Origin: Aureimonas phyllosphaerae
Lineage (GTDB): Bacteria > Pseudomonadota > Alphaproteobacteria > Rhizobiales > Rhizobiaceae
Direction of reading: 5' to 3'
Assembly (NCBI RefSeq): GCF_900113065.1
Contig: NZ_FOOA01000011.1
Coordinates: 1-64,000, forward strand
DNA: 64,000 nucleotides
The notes beneath the pieces were generated by a model. It ran no database searches and had not been told where the DNA came from. It was given only the letters and a program-made list of their open reading frames with translations. This document shows, piece by piece, positions 18,770 to 28,274 of the stretch (within the stretch, counting starts at the first letter, position 1; every line of letters begins with the position of its first letter). The position numbers were made by a program, and so were the translations under genes.

Positions 18770-18905
18770 GATGTTTCCATGCCCGTTGCGCGAAGAGCGA
18801 CCATGGGGCGGCGATAGAGGCTCGGTGCGCGGGGGGTCAAGTGATTTGCCCGCTCCGCGAGCCGGGGCTTGACGGGATGGACCTCGGAGGGCTTTTGCCT
18901 GTCCC

Positions 18906-19907
18906 ATGCGTTTTCAGGATGATTCAAGGGGAAACCCGGTCGACCGGGTGGTGGATGCCCCGTCCGAGAACTGGGTCTACCGCCTGCTGCCCCGGGCGCT
19001 CTGGCCCTATGCGCAGCTGGCGCGCTGGGACCGGCCGATCGGCTGGCAGCTCCTTCTCTGGCCCTGCTGGTGGTCGGCAGCGCTGGCGCCCCAATGGGCG
19101 GCACCCTCGGCCGTGCACACCGGACTACCGGACCTCTGGCACCTCATCCTGTTCCTGATCGGCTCCATCGCCATGCGCGGCGCCGGCTGCACCTACAACG
19201 ACCTCGTGGACCAGAAAATCGACGCGATGGTCGCGCGCACCCGATCGCGCCCGTTGCCGTCGGGCCGGGTCACACCCGGACGTGCGAAGGCGTTCCTGGT
19301 GGCACAGGCGCTGGTCGGCCTCCTCGTCGTTGTGCAATTCAATCTCTTCGCGATTGTGCTCGGCATCGCGTCGCTCGGGGTCGTCGCGGTCTATCCGTTC
19401 TTGAAAAGGGTGACGGACTGGCCGCAACTCGGCCTTGGCTTCGCCTTCTCATGGGGCGCGCTGATGGGCTGGGCGGCCTTCTGGGGCACGCTCTCCTTGA
19501 GCCCGCTCCTGCTTTATCTTGGGGCGGTGCTCTGGACGGTCGGCTACGACACGATCTACGCCCATCAGGACCGCGAGGACGACGCCCTCGTCGGCGTACG
19601 CTCGACGGCACGGCTGTTCGGTCGACGCACCAAAACGGCGCTGGTTCTCCTCTACGGCGGCGCGCTCGTCCTCTTCGCGCTGGCCTTCCGGCAGGCGGGC
19701 GTGGGCAGCGCCGGTCCCGCGTGGCCGGCCTATGCCGGGCTGCTCCTCGGGGCCGTGCAGATGGGCTGGCAGATCCGCAGCCTCGACATCGACAATGCCG
19801 ACGAGTGTCTGAAGCTCTTCAAGTCGAACGGACTGTTCGGCTGGATCATCTTCCTCGGGCTGGTCTTCTCCAGCCTGTGGATGCTCTCGTTCCCCCGTCT
19901 CTACTGA
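18906..19907 (+). CDS. ubiA: 4-hydroxybenzoate octaprenyltransferase
   Basis: This 333-residue integral-membrane prenyltransferase of ubiquinone synthesis has the two aspartate-rich motifs that bind magnesium diphosphate. The first is NDLVDQKID (about 98-106), followed by [10 protein letters not shown]; the second is [13 protein letters not shown]. There are eight or nine hydrophobic helices. The N-terminus is about 30 residues longer than the E. coli protein, as in alphaproteobacteria. A TTGACG sequence near 18868 could be a -35 element. The gene converges with the DUF6101 gene 4 bases away. The substrate assignment follows the family and is strong. Confidence 0.92.
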   Translation: MRFQDDSRGNPVDRVVDAPSENWVYRLLPRALWPYAQLARWDRPIGWQLLLWPCWWSAALAPQWAAPSAVHTGLPDLWHLILFLIGSIAMRGAGCTYNDLVDQKIDAMVARTRSRPLPSGRVTPGRAKAFLVAQALVGLLVVVQFNLFAIVLGIASLGVVAVYPFLKRVTDWPQLGLGFAFSWGALMGWAAFWGTLSLSPLLLYLGAVLWTVGYDTIYAHQDREDDALVGVRSTARLFGRRTKTALVLLYGGALVLFALAFRQAGVGSAGPAWPAYAGLLLGAVQMGWQIRSLDIDNADECLKLFKSNGLFGWIIFLGLVFSSLWMLSFPRLY

Positions 19908-19911
19908 CGGG

Positions 19912-20487
19912 TCAGCCGCGGGCGATGATCTCCTCGCCCTGAACCATCAGGCGTACGCCGAGACCACCCGGCTTGCGACGGGCGAGGAAGCGGGGGCGAC
20001 GGCCGCGGTGGGCGTTGCCGCGGCGTTCGATCGGATCGTTGCGGCGGACCTGGCCGAGCGAGTCCTCCAGCGCCGTCACCGAGCCGTCGGCCTCGACCAT
20101 CAGCATCGGCAGGCGAAAGAGTTCGGACCAGCCGCGCCAGTCGGCCGCGACGTCGTAGAGGTCGGAGGCGACGAGAAGGGGCACCGACATCGTCGGGTCT
20201 TCGTGATGCAGTTCGAGCGTGACGGTGATCTCGCCTTCGCTGTTCTCCATCGCGCGGGCCGCGATCCCGCGGAACGAGCGGGCGGCGAGAGCGATCGACA
20301 CCGGCAGGCCGCTCTTCTGCAGCGTGCGCCGGATCACCGCGCCGCGGCGATCGATCCGGTAGGAGACGACCTCGCCGTCCTGCACCAGTTCGAAGCTCTG
20401 CTTGCGGTCGGCAAGCGCGGGATCGAGGCGGATCGGCGTGCTGGCCCACTCGGGCTTCACGGACGTCTGATGGTGAACCACGCTCAT
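19912..20487 (-). CDS. DUF6101 family protein
   Basis: The 191-residue protein has no signal peptide or membrane helix. The pattern VVSYRIDRRGAVIRRTL, PVSIALAARSFRGIAARA, LHHEDPTMSVPLLVASDLYDVAADW and a strongly basic C-terminus (RRGNAHRGRRPRFLARRKPG) matches DUF6101, a Rhizobiales-restricted family without known function. The basic tail suggests contact with nucleic acid or membrane phospholipid, which is an inference. The ATG at 20487 has a GAGGAC ribosome-binding site; the frame extends 16 codons upstream. Its 175-base upstream region holds the near-palindrome GTTCAGTTAAGTGAAC (20603-20618). Confidence 0.75.
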   Translation of the reverse strand: MSVVHHQTSVKPEWASTPIRLDPALADRKQSFELVQDGEVVSYRIDRRGAVIRRTLQKSGLPVSIALAARSFRGIAARAMENSEGEITVTLELHHEDPTMSVPLLVASDLYDVAADWRGWSELFRLPMLMVEADGSVTALEDSLGQVRRNDPIERRGNAHRGRRPRFLARRKPGGLGVRLMVQGEEIIARG

Positions 20488-20602
20488 GTCGTGTCCTCGT
20501 CTGTTGATCCGCAGACCTTGAGAGGTCTTGCTCATTCGGCCGATGTATCCCGGCCTTCGATGCTTGCAGACTAACGAGAGCGAGTTGCGCTCGGGCTAAG
20601 AA

Positions 20603-20618
20603 GTTCAGTTAAGTGAAC
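20603..20618. promoter_or_regulatory. Near-palindromic element between the DUF6101 gene and the FAD-oxidase gene
   Basis: The sequence GTTCAGTTAAGTGAAC pairs with itself at 14 of 16 positions (arms GTTCA and TGAAC exact). It lies about 116 bases upstream of the DUF6101 start and 45 bases beyond the stop of the FAD-linked dehydrogenase. It could be an operator for the DUF6101 gene or a weak 3' hairpin of the dehydrogenase transcript. A second small repeat, CCTGA/TCAGG, lies beside it on the minus strand. The function is not determined. Confidence 0.3.
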
Positions 20619-20662
20619 CTGACCAACATCAGGGTGTCCAAACCGTAACTTTGAAGAGAACT

Positions 20663-22093
20663 TTAAACGAGCTTTCCGGGGTTCAGGATTCCGAAAGGAT
20701 CGAAGAGCTGCTTGATGCCGCGCATCAGTTCCATCTCCAGCGCGGGCTTCGTCCGGGCCAGCTCGTCGCGCTTCAGCTGGCCGATGCCGTGCTCGGCGGC
20801 GAAGCTGCCGTCCATGTCCGCGACGATGCCGTGCACCAGCGCGTTGATTTCGCCCCAGCGGTCGAGGAAGCCCTGCTTGTCGGCGCCGACGGGCTGCGAC
20901 AGGTTGTAATGGATGTTGCCGTCGCCAAGGTGCCCGAACGAGACGATTCGAACCCCCGGGATCGCCGCGCTCACCGCCGCATCCGCCCGGCTCAGGAACT
21001 CCGGCACTCTCGCCACCGGCACCGACACGTCGTGCTTGATCGATCCACCTTCCGGCTTCTGCGCCCAGCTCATCTCTTCGCGCATGCGCCAGAAGAGTGT
21101 CGCGTCGGCCCCGGACTGCGCGATCGTGGCATCTTCGATCTCGCCGGCTTCGAGGGCGCCGGACAGGATGCCCTCCATCGTCTCGCGCGCATCGTCGCCG
21201 GACCGGTTGGACGAGACTTCGAGGAGCACGTACCAGGCGTGCGGACCGGGCAAGGGATCGCGTGCGCCGCGTGTGTGGCGCACGGTGAACTCCATCGCCA
21301 GCCGCGGCATGATCTCGAAGGCGGTGAGCTGCGTTCCGGCTGCACCTTCAGCGCGCGCCAAAAGTGAAAGCATCGCTTCCGATGAGGCGAGGCCGGCATA
21401 GGCGACCTCACGCCCCTTCGGCTTCGGGAACAGCCGCAGCACCGCGCCGGTGATGACGCCGAGCGTGCCCTCCGAGCCGATCAGAAGCTGCCGAAGATCG
21501 TAGCCGCGATTGTCCTTCTTGAGGCGGCGGAGGCCGTGGAAGACCTCGCCCGAGGCGAGAACCGCCTCGACCCCGAGGCAGAGTTCACGGCTGTTGCCAT
21601 AGGCGATGACCCCGGTCCCGCCCGCATTGGATGCCAGATTGCCGCCGATCTGGCAGGACCCTTCCGAGCCGAGCGACATGGGAAAGAGCAGCCCCGCCTC
21701 GTCGGCCGCCTCCTGCACCCGCTGGAGCACGACGCCCGCATCCACGGTGATCGTATGGCCCGCGGCATCGAGGTCGCGGATCCGGTCGAGGCGCGACAGG
21801 GACAGGACGATCTCGGCCTCGGAGCGTGGCATCTGGCCGCCGACATGACCGGTGTTCCCGCCCTGCGGCACGACCGGCGTCCGTGTCTCGGAAGCGAGCT
21901 TCAGGATCGCCGAAACCTCCTCCACCGTTCCCGGTCGCAAAACGAGCCGGGAGCGGCCGGGGAAGAGGTCGCGCGTCTCCTTCAGATAGGGCGCAAGATC
22001 CGCCGCTTCGGTCAGCGCGCGGCCAGGCGGGACGAGCGCGGCGAAACGGTCGCGAAGGGCGTCGGGAAGCGGAAGGGGAGCGGGCTCGGTCAT
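20663..22093 (-). CDS. FAD-linked 2-hydroxyacid dehydrogenase (GlcD/D2HGDH-like)
   Basis: The 476-residue protein has an N-terminal FAD_binding_4 domain (about 40-185, with PVVPQGGNTGHVGGQMP and GEGSCQIGGNLASNAGGT-like residues). A C-terminal FAD-oxidase domain carries SFGHLGDGNIHYN and AAEHGIGQLKRDEL. Such enzymes oxidise D-2-hydroxyglutarate, D-lactate or glycolate and pass electrons to the quinone pool or ETF; the layout best fits the D-2-hydroxyglutarate/D-lactate dehydrogenase group. It starts with ATG 37 bases after the Sua5 gene and is probably co-transcribed with it. Confidence 0.88.
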   Translation of the reverse strand: MTEPAPLPLPDALRDRFAALVPPGRALTEAADLAPYLKETRDLFPGRSRLVLRPGTVEEVSAILKLASETRTPVVPQGGNTGHVGGQMPRSEAEIVLSLSRLDRIRDLDAAGHTITVDAGVVLQRVQEAADEAGLLFPMSLGSEGSCQIGGNLASNAGGTGVIAYGNSRELCLGVEAVLASGEVFHGLRRLKKDNRGYDLRQLLIGSEGTLGVITGAVLRLFPKPKGREVAYAGLASSEAMLSLLARAEGAAGTQLTAFEIMPRLAMEFTVRHTRGARDPLPGPHAWYVLLEVSSNRSGDDARETMEGILSGALEAGEIEDATIAQSGADATLFWRMREEMSWAQKPEGGSIKHDVSVPVARVPEFLSRADAAVSAAIPGVRIVSFGHLGDGNIHYNLSQPVGADKQGFLDRWGEINALVHGIVADMDGSFAAEHGIGQLKRDELARTKPALEMELMRGIKQLFDPFGILNPGKLV

Positions 22094-22130
22094 GAGCGAG
22101 GTTTAGGCCCCTGCCCGCCGCGCGTCGAGA

Positions 22131-23096
22131 TCAGCGATCGGCAGCGGCGCGCGACAGACGGTCGTTGATCGCTTCGCCGAGGCCCTCGCGCGGAATGGGC
22201 GCCACCGCGATCCGCTCGATCTCAGGCGCGTCGAAGGTCGACAGCGCGTCGAACAGGCGGCTTGCGGCCTCGCGGAGGTCGCCCGTCTCGCTCAACTGGA
22301 AGACGGCGGCCGCGCGCGCCGCGGCGGCTTCCGGGAGACGACCGAAGGCGACGAAGTGCTCGCCGGCCAGCGGTTCGGGTGCATCCAGCCGAACACGACC
22401 GTGCGGCGCGTAATGCGAGCGCATCTGGCCCGGTGCGACGATCGTGTGGCCGTCGTGCCGCCGGACGGGAAGCCCGCTGGCCGCCTCGATCTCAGCAGCC
22501 GTCACCGCTCCTGGTCGCAGAAGCACGACGTGGTCGCCCCCCGGCTGAACGATCGTCGATTCGATGCCGTGCGCGGCCGCGCCCCCATCCGCCACCGCCT
22601 CGATGCGCCCGTCCAGCGTGCGCAGGACGTGCGCGGCCGAGGTCGGACTGACGCGGCCGGACCGGTTGGCGCTTGGGGCGGCGACGGCCCGGTCGAGATA
22701 CGCGAGGATGCGCGACAGCCCGCCTTGCGGCGAGCGAAGGGCGACAGTCGGCAGATCCGCGGTCACCAGCGGATGAAGCGGCGCGCCGGGCCGCAGCGGC
22801 AGGACGATCGTCAGCGGGCCCGGCCAGAAGGCTTCCATCAATCGATGAGCCAGCGCGTCGGTTACCGCGTAGCGTTCGGCCATCGGGCGTCCGGTGACGT
22901 GAGCGATCAGAGGATTGAAGCGGGGCCGCCCCTTCGCCTCAAAAATGCGCGCCACGGCTTCGCCGTTCGCCGCGTCGGCAGCGAGCCCGTAGACCGTCTC
23001 GGTCGGCACCGCGACAAGCTCGCCGCGCGCCAACCGCTCGGCCACGTCACGTTCGGCCGCCTCGCCCTGAAGCGGAATGGTGCGGGTTTCCATCAT
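22131..23096 (-). CDS. L-threonylcarbamoyladenylate synthase (Sua5 type)
   Basis: The 321-residue protein makes the activated intermediate for the t6A37 modification of ANN-decoding tRNAs. The YrdC domain (about 12-200) carries PTETVYGLAADA, KGRPRFNPLIAHV and PSANRSGRVSPT. The C-terminal Sua5 domain (about 205-321) distinguishes it from the shorter TsaC. Two adjacent ATGs (23096 and 23093) are possible starts, both with weak ribosome-binding sites. TrmO, which further methylates t6A, is encoded at 32298. The gene precedes the FAD-linked dehydrogenase on the same strand. Confidence 0.93.
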   Translation of the reverse strand: MMETRTIPLQGEAAERDVAERLARGELVAVPTETVYGLAADAANGEAVARIFEAKGRPRFNPLIAHVTGRPMAERYAVTDALAHRLMEAFWPGPLTIVLPLRPGAPLHPLVTADLPTVALRSPQGGLSRILAYLDRAVAAPSANRSGRVSPTSAAHVLRTLDGRIEAVADGGAAAHGIESTIVQPGGDHVVLLRPGAVTAAEIEAASGLPVRRHDGHTIVAPGQMRSHYAPHGRVRLDAPEPLAGEHFVAFGRLPEAAAARAAAVFQLSETGDLREAASRLFDALSTFDAPEIERIAVAPIPREGLGEAINDRLSRAAADR

Positions 23097-23204
23097 CCGA
23101 CGGGTTTAGAGGCAGGCGGCCCCATCGAAAAGCACGCCCACGCCATTTTCAGGCAAGGTGGCGGTCCGAGAATCGGTGGGTGAGATCGACAAGGGTGGCA
23201 GGCG

Positions 23205-24713
23205 TCAACGGGTCGCGCGGAACGCCGATGCTACCCGCCGTTCAGGCGCGGCAAAGCTGGACAGGATAGTCCAGCCGCCGCGAGGGGCCGAAAGCTCGGC
23301 CCGCTCCTCCGGCTTCTTCTCCTCGACCGGCTTGTCGCCGGGCACGCCTTCGACCGCCGTCTCGGCAGCCTTCATCAATTCCAGGATCCGAGACTTCAAC
23401 TCGGCTCCCTTGACCGGAGTCGCCGACGCGGCAGGCGTCGTCATCGCGGCGTCTCCTTCGACCTTCTCGTCGCTCAGGATCTCGCGGACAGCCTGCATTT
23501 CCTCGCGAAGCTGGCCGATCGTTCCGATCGCCTGCGTGGGCCCTGCCACGGGGCGATCGGCGGGGGGCGCCGGCTCGGTCTTCGCCCCTTGCGTCACCGC
23601 CGAAAGGATCGGCGAAGGGTGCTCGGCCGCCTTCTTCTCCTCGAGAGCGGTCTCGGTGAGAAGCTTGAGGGGATCGATCGGCGCGTGGGTCGAAGGCCCG
23701 TAAGCAGCAGCCAGCGTCCCCGGCACGGTCTCGCCGCCGGCCTGCGCCTCGCCCGGCTTGGCAAGCGCAGCAACGTCCTCGGCGATCGCGGCCACCGCGC
23801 CGCGCGCCTCCTCGCCGACCTTGGCGATCAGCGCCCCGGCATTGGGAAGCGGTTCTGGCTCCGGCGCCACGAGGCCGTCGAATGGCCAAGCCTTCTTCAG
23901 ATCCTCGACGTTCATGGCCGCGACATTCACGTCGATGTCGTCCTTCGCGCCGGCGACGCGATAGGGGCAGGCGCGCTTGTTGCAGTTGTGCATGGAGGAG
24001 AACTGCCACAGGGCGTACTTGTCCCAGTGGCCTTCCGGGAAGACGCCCGTCAGGTCGTCGCGATAGCGCGCGTACCAGAGCTGAAGGCGCGAGAGGAGCG
24101 GATAGGTCTCCTTGTTCTGGGCGATATAGGCGGCCGTCGAACCGTTGGTGTAAAGCACCGGATAGCGGTCGAGGCGGATCTTGATCTGGCGGGCGAACTC
24201 CTCGGCCTCGGCGAGCGACATCCACTGCGTCGGGTCGTTGTCCTCGATGTCGAGGGCGATCAACTCGTCGGCTTCGGGCTTGGCGAAATCGATGAAGTGG
24301 TCGGCCTGCTCGCGCGGGTTGCCCGGACGGCCGAGATGGTAGGCACCCCACTTCAGACCCAGCGTCTTCGCCATCTCGCGGCGGGTCATGTAGAGTTCCT
24401 GCGTGACCGAATACTTCCACCACCGGTTCTTGCAGAGCTTCTCGTCGTCGCCCGACATGCCGCGGCACGACCAGGCAGGCGCCAGACCATCGGACGCCTT
24501 GTTGATGAAGGCGGCAATCCGCTTGTCGCCGGTCATCTGCTTCCAGTTGATCGGATTGAACTCGTAGGCGTCGATCACGAGGGCACGGGTGTCGTCGCGC
24601 CAGGGTCGGTCGAATTCCGCTTTCGCAGGGCTCAGGCCGGCCATCATCGTTCCTGCTGCGATGGCGCAAACCCAGCGCATGGCAACCGCACAGGCGGCGC
24701 GCATTCTCGGCAT
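23205..24713 (-). CDS. Secreted GH25-family (lysozyme-like) protein with long C-terminal tail
   Basis: This 502-residue protein has a signal peptide (1-32, cleavage after SPAKA) and a glycoside hydrolase family 25 domain (about 45-290). Motifs are the strand VIDAYEFNPINW with D48, LIALDIEDND with D155 and E157 as likely catalytic acids, and PVLYTNGS. About 210 residues rich in Ala, Glu, Pro and Lys follow, probably disordered. GH25 enzymes cleave peptidoglycan between MurNAc and GlcNAc. Cysteines near 83, 94 and in HNCNKRACPYR could form disulfides in the periplasm. The ATG at 24713 follows GAGGGGA. The physiological role (wall remodelling or secretion) is unknown. Confidence 0.82.
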   Translation of the reverse strand: MPRMRAACAVAMRWVCAIAAGTMMAGLSPAKAEFDRPWRDDTRALVIDAYEFNPINWKQMTGDKRIAAFINKASDGLAPAWSCRGMSGDDEKLCKNRWWKYSVTQELYMTRREMAKTLGLKWGAYHLGRPGNPREQADHFIDFAKPEADELIALDIEDNDPTQWMSLAEAEEFARQIKIRLDRYPVLYTNGSTAAYIAQNKETYPLLSRLQLWYARYRDDLTGVFPEGHWDKYALWQFSSMHNCNKRACPYRVAGAKDDIDVNVAAMNVEDLKKAWPFDGLVAPEPEPLPNAGALIAKVGEEARGAVAAIAEDVAALAKPGEAQAGGETVPGTLAAAYGPSTHAPIDPLKLLTETALEEKKAAEHPSPILSAVTQGAKTEPAPPADRPVAGPTQAIGTIGQLREEMQAVREILSDEKVEGDAAMTTPAASATPVKGAELKSRILELMKAAETAVEGVPGDKPVEEKKPEERAELSAPRGGWTILSSFAAPERRVASAFRATR

Positions 24714-25008
24714 TCGGGCATCCCCTCGTCGGGCCGGCGGTCCCAAGGGGCCCGCCAAGCGAGATCAGGTCAGTCGAAACGAAGCCCAGCCGACTGCGGC
24801 TGGCCCCACCCCTCCATGAGAAGATCGAAGGACCCGCAGGCAACTTCGATCGCGGCGATCCTTCTACCGCCAATTCGGCGGGTTGCAGGCGACGCGATCA
24901 CAATTTGTTTCACAAAAGCGCGATCGGTGAGCTTCGCCAGCGACCGATCCTCGCGCGCAAGGCTTGCGCAGGACTGAGAGCCCTCGGGGAGATTCGTCCG
25001 CCGGCGAA
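24714..25008. other. Intergenic region between glyS and the GH25 gene
   Basis: These 295 bases carry no convincing gene. They contain the GH25 leader with its GAGGGGA ribosome-binding site near 24722-24728, an AT-richer stretch around 24897-24918 (CACAATTTGTTTCACAAAAG) suitable for a promoter, and a short hairpin ATTCG/CGAAT around 24991-25008 just past the glyS stop that may act as a weak 3' end. No T-rich intrinsic terminator is visible. Confidence 0.4.
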
Positions 25009-27132
25009 TCAGCCGGCGACGCGCGAGAGATCGGCGAGCCGACCGGCCGCCGATCGGATGCGGGCAAGAAGCGCCAGGCGGTTCGCGCGTACGCTCTCGT
25101 CCTCGGCATTCACCAGAACCTTCTCGAAGAAGGCGTCGGCCGGGGCCCGGAGCTTGGCGAGAGCCGCCGTCGCGCGGGTGTAGTCCTCGACCCGCATCGC
25201 GGCGTCGAGTTCCGCTTCCGCCTCGACGATCGCATCAAGCAGCGCGCGCTCCTCGGGTTCGACGAACCGTGCGGGATCGACCGAAGCGGCGACCTGCGTG
25301 CCCTTCTTCTCTTCGGCGGCGAGGATATTGGCGGCCCGACGATAGGCGGCCAGAAGGTTCGCACCATCGTCCGTCTCGAGCAGGCGACCGAGTTCGGCCA
25401 CCCGGCGCGAGACGTCGAGAAGATCGTCCTTGCCCTCGCCCGCGCCACCCAGAACCGCATCCACGAGATCGTGGCGCGCGCCCTGCTCGCGCAGCTGCAC
25501 CTTCAGGCGATCGTGGAAGAAGGACAGAAGGTCGCCCGAGGTCAGCAGCGATCCCAGTCCCAACCGAAGCTGGTTGTCGAGGATGATGCGGATGACGCCA
25601 AGCGCGGCGCGGCGAAGCGCATACGGGTCCTTCGAACCCGTCGGCTTCTCGTCGATCGACCAGAACCCGACCAGCGTGTCGAGCTTGTCCGCGAGAGCCA
25701 CCGCGATCGCGACCGGGTCGGTCGGCACGCTGTCGCCGGGGCCCTGCGGCTTGTAGTGGTCGACGAGCGCGCGCTGCACGGAAGCGGGTTCGTTCTGGAG
25801 CGCCGCGTACTTCTGGCCCATCAGCCCCTGCAGTTCCGGGAACTCGCCGACGGCCTCGGTGGTGAGATCGGCCTTCGCCAGCACCGCCGCCCGCCGCGCT
25901 TCGCCAGCGTCGGCGCCCACCATCGGCGCGAGGACGGCGGCAAGATCCGCGATGCGGCCGACGCGCTGACCCTGCGTGCCGAGCTTGGCGTGGAAGGTGA
26001 CGTCGAGGGCGTCGAGCTTGGCCATGCGCTGGTCGAGGGGCTTCGACAGGTCGAGGCCGAAGCGCTTGGCCGAGGCGGCAAGGCCGTCGAGATCCGGCAG
26101 CGCGCCCTGGTCGGTGTTCCAGAAGTAGAGCGCGTCCGACAGGCGCGCGCGCACGACCTTTCCGTTTCCGCGCGCGATCTCGGCGCCATGATCGGCCGCC
26201 TCGATATTGGCGACCATCAGGAAGTGGTTCGACAGGCCGTCCTGTCCGCGACGTCGCGTGACGAAGCATTTCTGGTTGGTGCGGATCGTCAGCTGGATCA
26301 TCTCGGCCGGAATTTCGAGGAACGTCTCCTCGAAGCTGCCGACCAGCACGACGGGCCACTCGACAAGGCCGGAGACCTCTTCCAGCAGCCCCTCGTCAGC
26401 CACGACCTCGAGCCCCTGCGCGAAGGCGAGATTGTCGGCGTCGGTGCGGATGATCTCCTTCCGGCGCTCGGCATCGAGCACGACATAGGCCTTCTCGAGC
26501 TGGCCGATATAGTCTTCGAACCGGCGCACCTTGAACTCGGCCGGCGCATGGAAGCGATGCCCGACCGTCCGGTCGCCGGAGCGGATGCCCGCCACCTCGA
26601 AATCGATGACCGCCGTCTCGCCGTTCTCCGGCCCGAAGACGCAGAGGATCGACTGGAGCGGGCGAACCCAGCGCAGGGAGCCCGGCTCGCGCGAGGCGGC
26701 ACCCCAGCGCATCGACTTCGGCCAGGGGAAATCGCGGATGATGCCAGGCATCGCCTCCGCGACGATCTCCTCGGCCGGACGGCCCGGCTTCTCGATCACG
26801 GCGACGAAGAACTCGCCCTTCTTACCGTCGCTGCGCCGCTCGGCCTGATCGACCGAGGCAAGCCCGGCGCCCTTCAGGAAGCCTTCGATGGCCTTCCCGG
26901 GCGCGTCGGTGCGCGGCCCCTTGCGCTCTTCGCGGGTGTCCTTGGACCTTGCGTCAAGCCCGCGGATGTCGAGGGTGATGCGCCGCGGCGTCCAGTATTC
27001 GCGGGCCCCTTCGTAGGTCAGCCCGGCCGCGACGAGGGCGTCGGTCACCGCCTTCTTCAAGTCGCCCGCCGCCTTGCGCTGCATGCGGGCGGGGATCTCT
27101 TCGGAACGAAGTTCGAGAAGGAGGTCGGGCAT
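25009..27132 (-). CDS. glyS: Glycine--tRNA ligase beta subunit
   Basis: The 707-residue beta chain of the heterotetrameric bacterial glycyl-tRNA synthetase is full length. It begins [18 protein letters not shown] and contains [33 protein letters not shown] and [22 protein letters not shown]-terminal anticodon-binding-like region follows. The alpha chain gene glyQ, normally just upstream, is not in the window: the preceding gene is a metallopeptidase separated by a strong hairpin. The ATG at 27132 gives the standard N-terminus. Confidence 0.96.
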   Translation of the reverse strand: MPDLLLELRSEEIPARMQRKAAGDLKKAVTDALVAAGLTYEGAREYWTPRRITLDIRGLDARSKDTREERKGPRTDAPGKAIEGFLKGAGLASVDQAERRSDGKKGEFFVAVIEKPGRPAEEIVAEAMPGIIRDFPWPKSMRWGAASREPGSLRWVRPLQSILCVFGPENGETAVIDFEVAGIRSGDRTVGHRFHAPAEFKVRRFEDYIGQLEKAYVVLDAERRKEIIRTDADNLAFAQGLEVVADEGLLEEVSGLVEWPVVLVGSFEETFLEIPAEMIQLTIRTNQKCFVTRRRGQDGLSNHFLMVANIEAADHGAEIARGNGKVVRARLSDALYFWNTDQGALPDLDGLAASAKRFGLDLSKPLDQRMAKLDALDVTFHAKLGTQGQRVGRIADLAAVLAPMVGADAGEARRAAVLAKADLTTEAVGEFPELQGLMGQKYAALQNEPASVQRALVDHYKPQGPGDSVPTDPVAIAVALADKLDTLVGFWSIDEKPTGSKDPYALRRAALGVIRIILDNQLRLGLGSLLTSGDLLSFFHDRLKVQLREQGARHDLVDAVLGGAGEGKDDLLDVSRRVAELGRLLETDDGANLLAAYRRAANILAAEEKKGTQVAASVDPARFVEPEERALLDAIVEAEAELDAAMRVEDYTRATAALAKLRAPADAFFEKVLVNAEDESVRANRLALLARIRSAAGRLADLSRVAG

Positions 27133-27183
27133 GGGCTGTCACACGTCGCGTCTGGAGGCAATCGCGTGGGGTCACACCATGCC

Positions 27184-27211
27184 GCCGGCCGGATTGCAAG
27201 CTCCGGCCGGC
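27184..27211. repeat. GC-rich perfect hairpin between the metallopeptidase gene and glyS
   Basis: The arms GCCGGCCGG and CCGGCCGGC are exact complements around a 10-base loop. It lies 16 bases past the metallopeptidase stop and 52 bases ahead of glyS. No T-run follows in either direction, so it is not a classical intrinsic terminator; it may stabilise the metallopeptidase mRNA end or reduce read-through into glyS. Confidence 0.5.
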
Positions 27212-27226
27212 CGTGGGCGCGTCGGT

Positions 27227-28123
27227 TCAGAGGCGGCCCTGGAACGTGTCGCACTGCTTCATGTCTCCGGAGGTGAGGCCCCGCCGGAACCACTCCACCC
27301 GCTGCGCCGAGGTGCCGTGGGTGAAGCTGTCGGGGACAACGGTCCCCTGGCTGCGCTCCTGCAGCGTGTCGTCGCCGATCTGGCTGGCGGCGTTCAGGGC
27401 TTCCTCGACGTCGCCGTCCTGAACTAAGCCGGCCTGCTGCGTGTCATGCGCCCAGATGCCGGCATAGCAGTCGGCCTGCAGTTCGACGCGCACCGAGATG
27501 GCGTTCGCGTCCGTCTCAGACGACTGCTGGCGCAGTTCGGTCGTGCGCTGAAGGGTGCCGAGAAGGTTCTGGACGTGATGCCCGACCTCATGCGCGATGA
27601 CATAAGCCTGCGCGAAATCGCCCGGCGAATTCAGCTGGCCTTGAAGCTGCCGGAAGAAGGCGAGGTCGATGTAGAGCTTCTGGTCGTTCGGGCAGTAGAA
27701 CGGACCGGACGCCGAGGTCGCGTTGCCGCAGGCAGAAGCGACCTGCCGGTCGAACAGGACGAGCGTCGGCTCGCGATAGGTCTGGCCCATCTGGCTGAAA
27801 CGCGCGTTCCAGACGTCCTCGGTATCGCCCAGCACCACAGCGACGAAGTTGTCCGTCTCGTCTGACGTCCCCGAAACGCCCGGCCCTTGGCGCGACGCCG
27901 TCTGCGTGCTCGTCGTGGTCGTGCCGTCGTCCATGCCGATCACCGACAGCGGGTTGATACCGAAGCCGATCCACAACACGGCCAGGATGATGATCAGGCC
28001 GATGCCCCCGCCCCCGCCTGCGCGAATGGGGATCCGCATTCCCCCGCCGCTGAACCCGCCTCCGCCACCGGTTCCGCGACGGTCCTCGATATTGTTGCTT
28101 TCGCGTCGGCCGCGCCATTCCAT
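27227..28123 (-). CDS. Neutral zinc metallopeptidase (YpfJ family), membrane anchored
   Basis: The 298-residue protein starts with a cytoplasmic Gly/Arg-rich segment (about 10-40), followed by one transmembrane helix (about 41-61). The periplasmic zinc-peptidase domain has HEVGHH at 178-183, preceded by QAYVIA. The family motifs YRPPTLVLF-like (YREPTLVLF), FYCPNDQKLYIDLAFF and WAHDTQ are all present. Members are annotated as putative neutral zinc metallopeptidases, and substrates are unknown. It is divergent from the DUF4112 gene across 151 bases and lies upstream of glyS. Confidence 0.87.
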   Translation of the reverse strand: MEWRGRRESNNIEDRRGTGGGGGFSGGGMRIPIRAGGGGGIGLIIILAVLWIGFGINPLSVIGMDDGTTTTSTQTASRQGPGVSGTSDETDNFVAVVLGDTEDVWNARFSQMGQTYREPTLVLFDRQVASACGNATSASGPFYCPNDQKLYIDLAFFRQLQGQLNSPGDFAQAYVIAHEVGHHVQNLLGTLQRTTELRQQSSETDANAISVRVELQADCYAGIWAHDTQQAGLVQDGDVEEALNAASQIGDDTLQERSQGTVVPDSFTHGTSAQRVEWFRRGLTSGDMKQCDTFQGRL

Positions 28124-28274
28124 GTCCGCACTCCCGGCAAGGGTCCCTTATGGTCGCAGATAGGCGTGGGTGCCTTGGAGGGAATGACGAAAACGTGCTC
28201 GCAACGCGATCGAACCCTCACCACATCTCTTGGGACGACGTCAGACGACGTTTCGAGAGGAGCCAGGAACTGCC

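Noticed and set aside
24964-27276. A 770-codon plus-strand open frame opposite glyS
   Set aside because: Antisense shadow of glyS; no ribosome-binding site and no recognisable motif.
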